64,000 nt of DNA from Fratercula arctica (Eukaryota; Chordata; Aves; Charadriiformes; Alcidae), in assembly GCA_947846985.1 (NCBI GenBank), contig CANTUZ010000001.1, positions 4,943,504-5,007,503 of the forward strand, given 5' to 3'. The notes below the pieces were generated by a model. That model did no database searches and was not told the origin of the DNA. It was given only the letters and a program-made list of their open reading frames with translations. Position numbers and translations under genes: made by a program. Every line of letters starts with the position of its first letter. Positions within the stretch are counted from its first letter, which is position 1. Below, in pieces: positions 12,452 to 23,915 of this stretch.

Positions 12452-12622
12452 AAACCCCTGGAACAGGCTGCCCAGAGAGCTCGTGGAGTCTCCGGCTCTG
12501 GAGATATTCAAAACCCACCTGGACGCGTTCCTGTGCCACCTGCTCTGGGTGATCCTGCTCTGGCAGGGGGTTGGACTAGATGATCTCCAGAGCTTCACTC
12601 CCCCCATTCAGTGATTCTGTGA
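12452..12622 (+). mobile_element. CR1 LINE 3' fragment
   Basis: Contains ctggaacaggctgcccagag, ccacctggacgcgttcctgt and ggggttggactagatgatct, ending in cagtgattctgtgatt. Severely 5'-truncated, plus orientation. Confidence 0.88.
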
Positions 12623-15600
12623 TTGTCTTTCAGGAGTATTTTCATTGCCAATGAAAGCATAAAATGCACTGGTGACACAAATAATTGTGTCTCTCTCCTC
12701 ATCCAGTTCTTACCTTTCACTTTTCTTTCTATGCCATTCACCAGGCAACATTATCACTTTTTGTGGGGACACTGTCTGTCTTGTATTACTGGGAGAGTTT
12801 GGATGGGGAGGGCTTAAAATACAGATGCTCAAAGGCAAAGCTAACAAAGTGTTCATCTCACCCTTGAGCAAATCAGATTTTCCCCTTCCAGCTCCAGTCT
12901 AAACTCTGGTGAAGGAAGACTTTAAAGGAATGGCTCAGTACTTTTGCACAAAACACAAATCATTGTTCCTGTGAATGCTTGTGATGAAGAAGGTTTACAG
13001 GAGAAATGATGTTCTGCCCTGAGCTGAGGACCAACACTCAATTTACTTCAATTGAATTTGGGGAACAAGTAGGTTTTACTCCTGCACTTTGCAGAGAACA
13101 ATTTTACCTATTCAACAAAAGAGTCGTAGCTTTTTGGTCCCACCGTAAGGAATCGAAGGGAAAAAAACCACAAAAGTAAGGGACAATAGCAATGTGACTG
13201 TCAATGCCCTGTGACAATGTTACCTATTAATCTTCTCTGTCCCTCTGCTCTGTTTCAATTTTGCCTGAATAAGGTTCTCACGGGTTGTATCCTGGCTAAA
13301 TTGGATTGCTGGCTGCCTGGGAAAAGGCTCGCCCTCACATCTTTCTCCAAGTGCTCAGCACAGGTTTGCAAGTTCAAAATAATATAGTCATAAGGAATAG
13401 TAATCACGTATTTGAACTGCAGCCCTCCTTGGGCGCTAGTGCGAAGCAGAGCTGCAGTGCTAGTCACTACAGACACGCTTCGCGAAAAAGTCCATCCTAA
13501 TCCAGACCTACACTCTTGTTTAACAAAACATCTGAAAACAAAAAGAAGGGAAGAGGAAGGAGGAAATGGCAGAAAACACATGATAATCACCACTCGCTGG
13601 GCATGAACCAGAGCTATAATAATGTGTTTAGAGTCTACAAGTTCACAGCATCCCCCACATCATCATTGCTCTGGAGGATACAGTTGATGCAGCTGCATGG
13701 GGTTCTTCCTTTCTCCAGGCAGGCTTTTAACAAAGGGATTTACGCATTGCACGACCGGCAAACAGCGCAGAAACCAGGCAATCTATGTTTGGAGTGAAAT
13801 TCATGAAGCTGAGCAAGGCATGTGAGGGCCCTTCTCCGCAGAGAAGAGACTGGCATTCAGGCAGGGCAGTAAGTCCAGGTTGCTTAACTTGACCAGGGTC
13901 ATGCAATATCGTACCTGAAACTCCCTCCTTCAGGAGCCAAAGCACCTCTCAAAAGCGATTCTTCTGAGAAAAAATGCTCTCAGAGCTTAAGAGTTTTTTT
14001 GTGGGAGCGACGGGTTCACACCCTCAGCAGCTGAGATATCCTCGTCACCAAGGTCTCTCGCTTTCCCGGCAAGTGCTGTAAGTGTTAAGCTGCTGCTGCA
14101 AAGTTCACCCCAACATATTCTGTTGACTGAATCCAAGGCAATTTGAGCAATCATCTGAGCACAGTTTGGAAAGCGGTCTCAGATAACTCAGACATAGGCA
14201 TGTTTCTCAAAGCCTGGTCAAGAGGAAAGTGCCCATGCACTCTATGCACCCTGAGCACACTCAGGGGCAAAACTTAAGGTTTCTAAGAGGACTTTCTGCC
14301 CCAAAGGGGAGGCAAGAGTTTGCCTCAGGTGGTAAAGCAGGTCTGGCAGAGCTTTCCTGAATTTAGCATTGGTGCCCAAACTCTGTTTAAGCATATTTTC
14401 CAGTGCAGAAATGCTTTGTGAAACACGTGTCCAAGCCTGTCTTTTCTGAAGATGGTTCGTGTCACCTTTCGTTACATCTCCTACAGCAGCAGTGCCTCCT
14501 TCCCATCAGTAACTTCCCTCATTTCAGTAGACAATGGTATGTTTCTCTCGACACAGAGGACAACTTTAATGGTTTCTTTCTGAATCTATTAATCAAACGC
14601 ATCTCATTAAGGACTAGTCAAAAGTACCAGGGATTCGCCTAAGCTGCCACGACAACCCACAGTCGCTGCTAGACCCTCGGTTCACAATGCATCATCCTCA
14701 GTAATGGCACAACCAACACCTCCTCTGGGTGCTGTAATACATCCACCGGGTTCACACCGCCCTCCTGACAGCCCCGGTGCTAACAGCCGGCTGCGGGTGA
14801 CACCCAAGTGTTACCATCCAACACAGAATCAGCAAAGAGCTGAAACCTGGAAACGTGAACTACTCATTTTGTTCTCTTACTTGGGGAAAGGTGGATTATC
14901 CTAAAACAGAGGAAGAGAAGCTGGGTGATTTATAACAAATCATACCAGCTAGACAATCTTTTCAGGTACAGTCGACTTTCTCATCTTTTTAGCAGTGCTT
15001 TGTGGTTCCTCCAAGATGACCCTGTTGTTTGACTGGATCTGTCTGTGACGGTAAATGCTAATTCATGACGGCTGTTCTCCCAGGTGTGTTCAGATCTCAA
15101 CACCTCCCTTCTTAAATGTAGCAAGCACAATAATGCATCACTTTTTATGGTTTCGAGGAAGCAGACAGCTCCCATACCATGCCCAGGAGACAATCTTCTC
15201 GTGCTATAAAAGCCTTGCAGGCATGAAGTAAAGGTTCATAACATTGTGCAAAAACAAAAAGAAAACATCTGAAAGGACCTCACCACCTGGTCTGCAGCTC
15301 GAGCATTTGCAAAGACAAAGGTTTGTGTTCTGGGGTTCTCCTGTATTCTTTACAATTCCCTTTACAACCCTGACACTACCTTCAGGTGTAACCCTACGTA
15401 CTGGCAGAGAGCAGCGCAGACTCCTGGCAGCTCTCTAACGCATTCTTTGGCATGTGGTAGACAGATGGTGGACACATGGGTGTTAAGAAGGCCAGTGTGC
15501 AGAGCCAAAATTTCCCTTGCCAAAGAATTTGAAATGATGCTGTCCCAAAGCATTATGCAAGTCTCCACCTTACTACAAGCACTACCTGATCCTTGAATGG

Positions 15601-15674
15601 GGCAAGCAAGACATGAAGCATTACTCTGTGGAGCTGCAGCAGTGGGCCACGGTACAGTTAAACAAATAGCATCG

Positions 15675-16085
15675 ATTTCACAGCATCACAGAATGGCAGG
15701 CGTTGGAAGGGACCTCTGGAGATCATCTAGTCACCAGAGCAGGTGGCACAGGAACGCGTCCAGGTGGGTTTTGAATATCTCCAGAGCCGGAGACTCCACC
15801 ACCTCTCTGGGCAGCCTGTGTCAGGGCTCTGCCACCCTCACAGGAAAGAAGTTTTTCCTCATGTTTAGATGGAATTTCCTGTGTTCCAGTTTGTGCCCAC
15901 CGCCCCTTGTCCTGGTGCTGGGCACTGAAAAGTCTGTCCCCATCCTCTTGACGATCACTCTTTAGATACTGATAAGCACTGATGAGATCCCCTCTCAGTC
16001 TTCTCCAGCCTATACAGACCCAGCTTTCTTAGTCTTTCCTCAGAAGAGAGGTGCTCCATTCCCTCGATCAGCTTGATTTGCCCCA
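15675..16085 (-). mobile_element. CR1 LINE 3' fragment
   Basis: Begins with cacagcatcacagaatggc and ggaagggacctctggagatc, then the CR1 3' UTR blocks (tccaccacctctctgggcag, caggaaagaag) and reverse-complement ORF2 end. It belongs to the same subtype as the copies at 12452 and 51440, judged by the shared aggtggcacaggaa block. Confidence 0.9.
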
Positions 16086-18127
16086 GAGAACGCATTCCTG
16101 AATTACATGGTCTCTGAAGCGCGAGTCGGTTTCCAGAGGCAGCAATAACGAATACTCAGGGCTGCAAGTAAAGGCAAAAATCTCGTGTGCGGTGCCTTGG
16201 CGGCTCTGACTTGCTCACTGCTCCGGGGTCTGAAGACTAAGGCAACTTTTAGTTATTCTGGCCCAGGAGGATAGAGGGAAGGACAGCATAAGGATTGCTC
16301 CACCTGCTACCTCTTGGGTAGCGTCTGGTGGAGCACAGACTGAACTTGCAAAGGCAAAACGGGGCCACATCTACGTTGGGACCCTGCGTTCGTGCTAGGC
16401 TAAATGCATTGCGTGCACCTGTCATGAATAAGACATAAACTGAGGGGCAGACACTTCGCCACTGCAATTCTTGCAGAAAAAGAGAACGGGATGGTTTATT
16501 TTCTTCACTCCCAAAGGAAGGTCATTGACCAGGTGACATGTAAGAAAAAACAAGTTGCTCTACTTCTATGCAATGATGTGCAATATATGTCAGGATAGGC
16601 CAGCATTATTTGACTGGGAAGATTATCTATCTGTCTGTCTATCCATCTAAATTATCCTGCAGCAATCACTAGCACAAGCCCTTGGACTGTTTAAATTGGG
16701 AAGAGGCAGCAGAGAGCAGCAGACAACTGAACATCAACCTCTAATGAATGTGGAGGGTTAGATAATACTAGGGATATTTATAGTCCAGACATATTTTTCA
16801 GCTGGGAAAGACTCTTGCCTTTCACAAGTAAAGTCGATTCACTTTGTTTGGGGGCAGCTCAGCAGATGTTTAACAAATAGAATTGTTCCAAGCAGGAAAA
16901 GGAAGATGCAGCCAGATCCGCTGCCTGGAGAACCAGCAAGCTTTGCCCTATCTGGAAGACTTGTCTACTCTGGAAAAGCCCAAAACAAGGACAAAGGACC
17001 TGAAGTGAAGTTACTGTGTTGATCAGACAGAACTTTTAGACCAAAAGAGTAATTTAGTTTAATATCTGTAATTCTCCTATGGTATGAGAACAGTGGGGTG
17101 TATCCAGGCAATAATACGGTGAATTGGCCAACTCTCTGGCTCTCAATATGGAGGGAGTCATACAGTTAGATGATTTCTCCAGAGCAAAGATGGTTAACAG
17201 AGCTTTGCTGCCCAGTAGCATATGTGTGAGACTGTGAAGAACACCCTCTCCTCTTCCCCTCCATTTTTCCTGTACGCTCTGTTCCTAACAAATGCAACAG
17301 AGCCCATATTTAGCCTTTGGAATATCAGCCTCTTCTCAAGGCTTTGTCAAATGCCATTAACTCCACTTCTAGGACTTGTCACAAGATAATTTCCTTGGTC
17401 TTTAAAACCTTCAAACTTCTTATTCTTCAAGCACATGACAGAGCACTCAGTGCGGGGTGAGAAAGGACTGCTCTCAGGTAGTGAGTGTTTGCAGCCATGA
17501 ATGCAAGAAGTTATTTTCTGCCAAAGAGAGGCAAGAACCACTTTTCTCAGATTCTTTTAAGGAAACGTCTCCCATTTGTTGTAATACAGGTGGCTTCTTA
17601 GGTCAAATGTGCAAAATCCTAGCCTGTTACCCAGATTGTTAAAGCTCTGTCACTGCAGTGTTTCCCCTTGACTGATACTGGATGATCACCTGCTTGTAGT
17701 TACTTGCTACAACTCCTTTCAAGTTGGCGGGCTTTGTGTTTAAAAGTGTAAATAAAGTGGACCAGGGTGTGAAACCTAAGTGCTAGCTTTGACAAATGAC
17801 ACATGTGGGTGGAGAGGGGATTGCTCTCCCAGACATCTTTTTTCTAACCTGAACCGGGATTGCATTTCACCGAGTCTCTCTCTGAGTGACTTCTTGCTTA
17901 GCTTGTTTTTGTTTATCTGAACGCCCTCCAGATGTACGAGGCAAACATGCCCTGTAATTTGGTACCCGTCTCCCTCAGGGTATGATTAGGCTGGGATCTG
18001 ATGAAAAAGATTCTGACTTCAGCTGCCATTATCCCGAGGAATTTCCGGCTGCAAGGATCTTGATTAGCAGACATATGATACTACAGTGTGGGAACCGGCT
18101 TCCGATGAGCTCAGGCAGAAGGAACAG

Positions 18128-18149
18128 CCCCCCCACCCCCACCCCCCCC
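18128..18149 (-). repeat. C-rich run, G-quadruplex-capable on the gene's sense strand
   Basis: Runs of 7, 5 and 8 C separated by single A. The minus strand therefore has G8-T-G5-T-G7, which can hold four G-triplets. Intronic. Confidence 0.8.
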
Positions 18150-18867
18150 ATAGTGTGAATGGCCCCACCGTGGTGTCTCAGCCTCAAGAGATGCTGCTCT
18201 GAACAGAAAATGACTTGAAGGGCAGTGGTCACTAACCAAAAGTAGGCACCTACGAGGTAATATCTGAAACAGCTCAGAGAGATGCTGCCCTAAACCTGTT
18301 TCTCTCCACTGATAGCACCCACAGTGACTACCTCAGATATTTGACTTCTAAAGCTTTATAAAATGACTCTTATTTCCCTTGCTTACATCCCTGTGTGTAG
18401 GAAGACAAATGACAAATTCAGCAAGTAGCTCGGAAATCCTTCATGGTGAACAGTCAAACAAACCACCTTTTCCAGCCCTGAGAAGGCATCACTCCAGAGA
18501 GAGTGATACGACCCCAAAAGAGGGAGAAGCCATAGTGCTCACACACATACTACATGCTCTTTCAAGAGGCTGTTCAGGCCTACATCTCTCCAGTGCTCTT
18601 CAAAGCACATCAGTTTCCCAAGGTATAATGCCTGTGGTGACAAAGTGGCTGCATCAAATATGGGCTCAATTCTGCTTCCTAAACACAGACGCCTAGTGTT
18701 ATTTGACTTGCCTTCGGATATCTGAGAAATCCAAAGGCAGCTGTCACACGTGAAACATATGTATATGCTCTACTAGATGTCCAAGCTACTGTGATGGGGA
18801 AGCTAGAAGCCAGCTGGGGTACTCTAGGATGTCTCAGACGGTGCTGGACAAAAGGCAACAGACAGAA

Positions 18868-19098
18868 AATTATGATTAGGTATTAGGAGAAAAACATTTA
18901 CTATAAGGATGGTCATATATTGGAGCAGGTTGCCCAGAGAGATGGAATCTCCATCCTTGGAGGTGTTCAAGAGTTGACTGGACACAGCCTTGAGCAATTT
19001 CATGTAATTAGACCTGGTTGTAATTAGACCTGGTTGAGCAGGGGGTTGAACTAGATAAACTGCTGGAGGTCCCTTCCAACCTAAATTATTCTGTGGAT
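18868..19098 (+). mobile_element. CR1 LINE 3' fragment with internal duplication
   Basis: Plus-strand CR1 end: ttggagcaggttgcccagag, tggaggtgttcaagagttg, ggggttgaactagataaact and ggtcccttccaacctaaatt. Diverged compared with other copies. A 16-bp exact duplication (taattagacctggttg) sits inside at 19005-19036. Confidence 0.85.
19005..19036. repeat. Exact 16-bp tandem duplication inside a CR1 copy
   Basis: Two adjacent identical 16-bp units, taattagacctggttg. It probably arose after insertion of the CR1. Confidence 0.9.
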
Positions 19099-21026
19099 AT
19101 TCTACAACAATCTCCAGCTGTCTAGCTATAGAAATCAGCATAAAAACTAAGAAACGGGTCCAGAATCAGCCTTTCTTCATGAGTCCATGTAACTAAATTT
19201 GAATCCTTGTGCTAAAGAAGGAACTCGGGCTTCACAGCAGAAGTGCCTCACCACTGCTGATGCCCCTACATCTCAGGGGCTGAAATTCTAGACTTGAGCC
19301 CACAAATACAAATGATCCATAAAAATGTACAAAAAATCAAGTCAAGAAGGTAAAGGTATTCCACCGTTCCATTTTTCAGCTGAGGAGAGCCCTTAGCAGT
19401 AACGCAGCAAAATCAAAGGAATAGCATAGTGTACGACATGGATTATTTGTAAACTGTAATGCACACCACGTACATGCATTGGTTTTTTTAGTGTGCCAAG
19501 AATAAAGTCAACACTCATTTGTGGGCTCCGACACGCGAATAAGCTGTCACAAGGCAATATGTTACAACCTATGAGTTGCTTTGCTCTAGCTGTGTACACC
19601 ACTGCTCCACACAAGTTCACCAAATGCAAGTTAGCAGCTGATGTGCACAAACTAGTAAACATGTCGATGCCTTTTGTCTCTCCTGTCCACATCTGCTGTC
19701 CTGCAGGCTAGCAAGGTGACAAACGGCTCGTTTCAAGGTGAGGGTAACCCAGTTACAAGGTTAGCACCTTGAAGGAGGTACGAGGAGATGGGGTTCCACC
19801 AACCCTTTGTGATGTTATACAGATGTGGTCTACATTGTATGTTAGGCTGCATTACTCCTTCTTCCCTCTCTTCCTAAAAACTTCACAGGGTTTTTGTTGG
19901 TTATTTTTTTCCATGGAAACTGGGATTATCCTTGGCTCTATTTACCATATTTTTACACATCTGATGTGATGAACTTTATTGCTACCCTGTGTCAGCTATA
20001 AATAGGAAAGACGAGTATAGTGATATTGTTTCACGTGAGGCAAAAAGCGACCTTTGTTTTATAGTGTATTCTTTGTATGGTTCTCCAACTTTTTCCATTT
20101 TTTCTACAGGGATAATTTGGTCCATTTGCCATGCCAGATGTGCAGAAGTATTTTAAATATTCAATCAGAATCCCAGTTGCTGTGAAGCAGATAATCACAG
20201 TCTTGGCTTGGTTATTTTTTGTTTTTTAAATGTACTGTTCTTGTGAATATGATAAAACAGAGGCTTGCAAAATGCAGTCTCCACTTCATAGTCTGGGTCC
20301 TGGCCCAGACTTGTGGTTTGCAAAGCCTTTTGCTGAGTGACAACAAAACAAATTATGCAGTCTCCCTTATGCCTTAAATTTAATATCTCATCTCCTGCCC
20401 TCTAATTCAAACCTTCACACTGCACCAGGGTTTCCTTTGTAATGAGATAACTCTGAATATTAAGCTTGCATTATGCAGAGCTATTATTCACGTGCCTGAC
20501 ATCATTACATATGGAACCATAATCAATAAAACATGGTTCGAGAGGGATTGGATGGCTTGTGGGCATGAGGATCAGTCACTGAAGCCTCTAAGTTTCTGCA
20601 AAACATCCATCCCAAGTCAGCAGTGACCTACCAGAGAGCCTTGATGAAAACCTCAGGCGGTGAGGCCAAAGTTCGAACAGTCAGGGGCATTTGTTGTCTG
20701 AGGTGGTCCCATCGTGTCACTGCTGAGCTACCCAGCCAGCGTGGAAGGACAGGACGAGAGCATCGCCTCTGCCTGCTCTCTGGTACGTGGACTTGATTTG
20801 AGGATAAACAAAACCTCCCTCTTCAGCCCTGGCAGGCCAAGTCCAAATCCATTTCATTTGAATTCAAATCCACGCTGGCTGAGTCAGCCTGGCAGATTTC
20901 GCTGTCTGTTCTCCACCAGCTGTCAAAAAACAATCTGCCCTGCAGAATCAAGCCCAGCTGACTGTTCACTGTGCACGGTTTACAGGCTCTGCGAAGCCTG
21001 ACATCTTGCATGTGCTCATGTCCTAC

Positions 21027-21173
21027 CTCCGTCGTTGTCTTTCCCATCGCCGCATGCCGTCTCCATGGAAGTATCGCAGCCCGCTCCTCTCCAGCCCAGC
21101 TGGCAGACGCAGTGCCAGCCGTTCATGTCCAGAGTGCATCTGCCGTTGCCGTTACACAAGCCAGGGCATCCTT
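21027..21173 (-). CDS. TENM4: TENM4 exon, EGF-like repeat 8 and start of Cys-rich segment
   Basis: Teneurin exon of 147 nt, phase 1-1. It reads (E)[18 protein letters not shown], then [14 protein letters not shown], completing the six-cysteine EGF 8. The exon continues with [16 protein letters not shown], the start of the short Cys-rich segment between the EGF array and the transthyretin-like domain. The acceptor is tttgccttgcag and the donor G|gtaggac. The final split codon joins AT of the next exon to give Asp, making an acidic run of the form Dx[20 protein letters not shown] is close to TENM4; TENM2 and TENM3 differ here as I recall them. Upstream it can be joined to either the EGF 6-7 exon or the microexon in the same frame. 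Confidence 0.91.
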
Positions 21174-22104
21174 CTGCAAGGCAAACAGCCACACATTCAA
21201 ATGCGCTGGAAAGACAAAGCAACGCAGCCTTGAAAGAGGCCAGTTAAACAGCTTTTTCCCTTTGCCTTCAGCTTATTTCTCCACTCTCACTTGCTGGCTT
21301 CCCACCTGAAGAGAACTGTCCCAGTTTGGTATTGGAATGGTGGTGACCACTCAATGGGATGCTGTCTCCCAGGAGGTCCTCACAGCACAGCCTCACTAAT
21401 TGGATCGAGGGAATGGTGAGCTTCAGAGAGGCAATTAGATCTTCCTGCCCTCTGAGTCTCTCAAATAAGACCAAGATGTGGAGTTACCTAAATTACATGG
21501 GGGGTTAAAGTTCCCAACACCCATCGGGATAAAGCAGCTGGCTTTCAGCAATACTGAGACTGGTAAGCAGTCAAAGCTGGTTGGAAAGGGAAGGCATCTC
21601 CTATGTTAGAAAAGAATCGGAAAACGCCTAATTTCTCTACTGTTGTCATTTTGGGTGGGATTCATCTCATTTGATTCCAATTCATCCATAATGGAGATAC
21701 CTTCAACGCTCTCTGTAGTCAGCAGAGGAAAAGACTGTCCCATGGCATAAATCCCCTGGTTAGATGTTAGATGCCCGTAGTGATGAGCAGAAGCCCGCTC
21801 TGGAAACACTCATTTCTCCCCACTGACTAGGGAGAGAGCCCGGCACAGAGGTAGGCGTTTCTTTTTTCAGCAATAAAACTTAGGGAGGATGAAGACCAAG
21901 CTCCCAGTCTGCTCACTAAGGTTTGATTCTCTCATCTGATGACCTCTCATCGAGCTTTCAGCCCCTTTTTTTCCGTCACCAAGAAAACAGCAGAGTAATT
22001 TCCACAGTGAGCAGTGGTGTCAGGGAGGCTGCTCAGCTTATACAGTTCTGGGGGCTTTTTACCTGCAGAGCTCAAAACATCTTTACCGAGAAGCAGTCAC
22101 AAAT

Positions 22105-22240
22105 GTAAGCCATATTTTACAGCTTAGGAAACTGAAGTGCAAGGAGCTGAAGTGACTGTCAAGGTCACTCAGCAGGACTGATTATACCAGGAACACAATT
22201 CAGTCTTCCTAAACCCTGTTTTAAGGCCCTCTCTATTTAT
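22105..22240 (-). mobile_element. MIR-like SINE remnant
   Basis: The blocks tattttacagcttaggaaac, tgaagtgactgtcaaggtca and ctcagcaggactgat follow the order of the reverse-complement MIR core (tttacagatgaggaaactg … acttgcccaaggtcacacag). Old and diverged. Strand is given relative to the usual MIR sense. Confidence 0.55.
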
Positions 22241-23502
22241 ACGTGTGTTGTGCAATCCCACTGCATAGTTTGAGGTTCTTCAGGCCCTCAGCTTCGCAAG
22301 ACAGGTTTGTGACACTCTGCAAACAACACAGGCTGATCCTGTCCTAAAGGGTAACAACAGGATGGTGAAGAGGACTGAAAGGTATGTGTGCAACATCTGG
22401 CATGGTGCAGGAGGGTCTGCCCAAGAAGAGGTGAGACACCACGTCATGGTGTGTCCTGCGCTGGGGAAATGTCGTTCAGAAAAGCCTTTTAACTTAAAGA
22501 ATTCTTTCAGGGTGAACTTCACATCTTTTCTAGCATTGTTTTTCTAACAAGGGACGGGTTTACAGGGACCAAATGGAAAAAGGAATGAAAGTTTTAAGGA
22601 AAAGTCCTTTGAAAGGCTCTTCAAAAAATTTTTCATTGACAAACATATTCGTTGTATTTCAGTCTTTTAAAATGTGTATTTTTGGAGGGGAGACATGTAA
22701 CGTGTGTGTCTGTGTGAGCATGCTTGTGTGTGTGTGTATTTTGGTATTTATATACCATATTACTATTTATATACTACAGAAGAGCTATTTATATGCAAGG
22801 CTACTTGAAATTCTCCATTTTAATATCCTGCCTTCAGTTACTTACAACATTGCCAAACTTTTAACCATTTAATCTCATTTTTTTTCCACGCTAGAGCTGA
22901 TTTATGTGTTTGTTCCCTTTACTTTCAGTACAAGCTGAAAGCATTCAGCTGTTTTGGAGAATGAAAGAGGAAGAAGTGTGTTACTTGTTAAACAACCTGC
23001 TAAAATTACTTAGCTAGGTAGGGTAGGAAACCCCACTTTGGAGTAGATAAATTCAGTTTGGATGGGACTATCCTGATGGCAGAGCTAGGACATTTTTTTC
23101 CATCTTTATAAATCTGCTTGAATTTGTCTAGCTGAAAAACCTCTGAAGAAATCTCACTTTATGCGTATTCTGCAGGGCTCCATTAGAGCTTGGCTGGTGC
23201 ATCACCACTGAGCACACCTCAGGTTTTACTGCTTGGACTCTTTATAACCCATCCTAAAAAGTTATTTTTTTATCCTGCAGTTGCAGAGGCTGAACAGGAA
23301 ATTCCTTGCAAAGGTGCTGTGGTGTTGACCTGGACAGGATCATCGTGAGAACCAAAAAGAGTTGGGTGACGAGAAATTGAAGACCCCACTGTAGAAGGAC
23401 GAGAGAAGAAGGGTTGGATACCACTAGATTTTTAACCCATTGAGTAGCGGAGCAGACTCCTATTTTCTGCAATGGGAAGAAGATAGTTTTTAGAAGTTTT
23501 TT

Positions 23503-23915
23503 CTGGGAGCTGAGAGAGCTGGGGGTGTTCAGCCTGGAGAAGAGAAGGCTCCAGGGAGACCTTATAGTGACTTTCCAGTACCTGAAGGGGGCCTACAAGA
23601 AAGCTGGGGAGGGGCTGTTTGCAAGGGCATGTAGCAATAGGATGAGGGACAATGGTTTAAACTAGAGCAGGGTGGGTTTAGATCAGACATTAGGAAGAAG
23701 TTCTTTACAATGAGGGTGGTAAGACACTGGCCAAGGTTGCCCAGTGAGGTGGTGGAGGCCCCATCCCTGGAGACATTCAAGGCCAGGCTGGATGAGGCTC
23801 TGAGCAACCTGATCTAGTGGAAGATGTCCCTGCCGACTGCAGGGGGATTGGATTAGATGGCCTTTAGACGTCCCTTCCAACCCCACACATTCTATGATTC
23901 TATGATTCTATGATA
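23503..23915 (+). mobile_element. CR1 LINE 3' fragment with full tail
   Basis: Runs from the ORF2 end (gctgagagagctgggggtgt) through the 3' UTR to cccacacattctatgattctatgattctatgat-like tail units. Plus orientation; closely similar in subtype to the minus copy at 10717 (the shared agatgtccctgcc and acattctatg blocks). Confidence 0.93.

Larger units (their letters stand above)
4506..21026 (-). other. TENM4 intron between EGF 8 exon and Cys-rich exon
   Basis: About 16.5 kb. It holds a dense CR1 block (7880-11262), further CR1 pieces at 12452-12622, 15675-16085 and 18868-19098, and C-rich runs at 7934-7944 and 18128-18149. The stretches 4506-7880, 13000-15670, 16100-18860 and 19100-21026 show no recognisable gene or young repeat. 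Confidence 0.7.
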
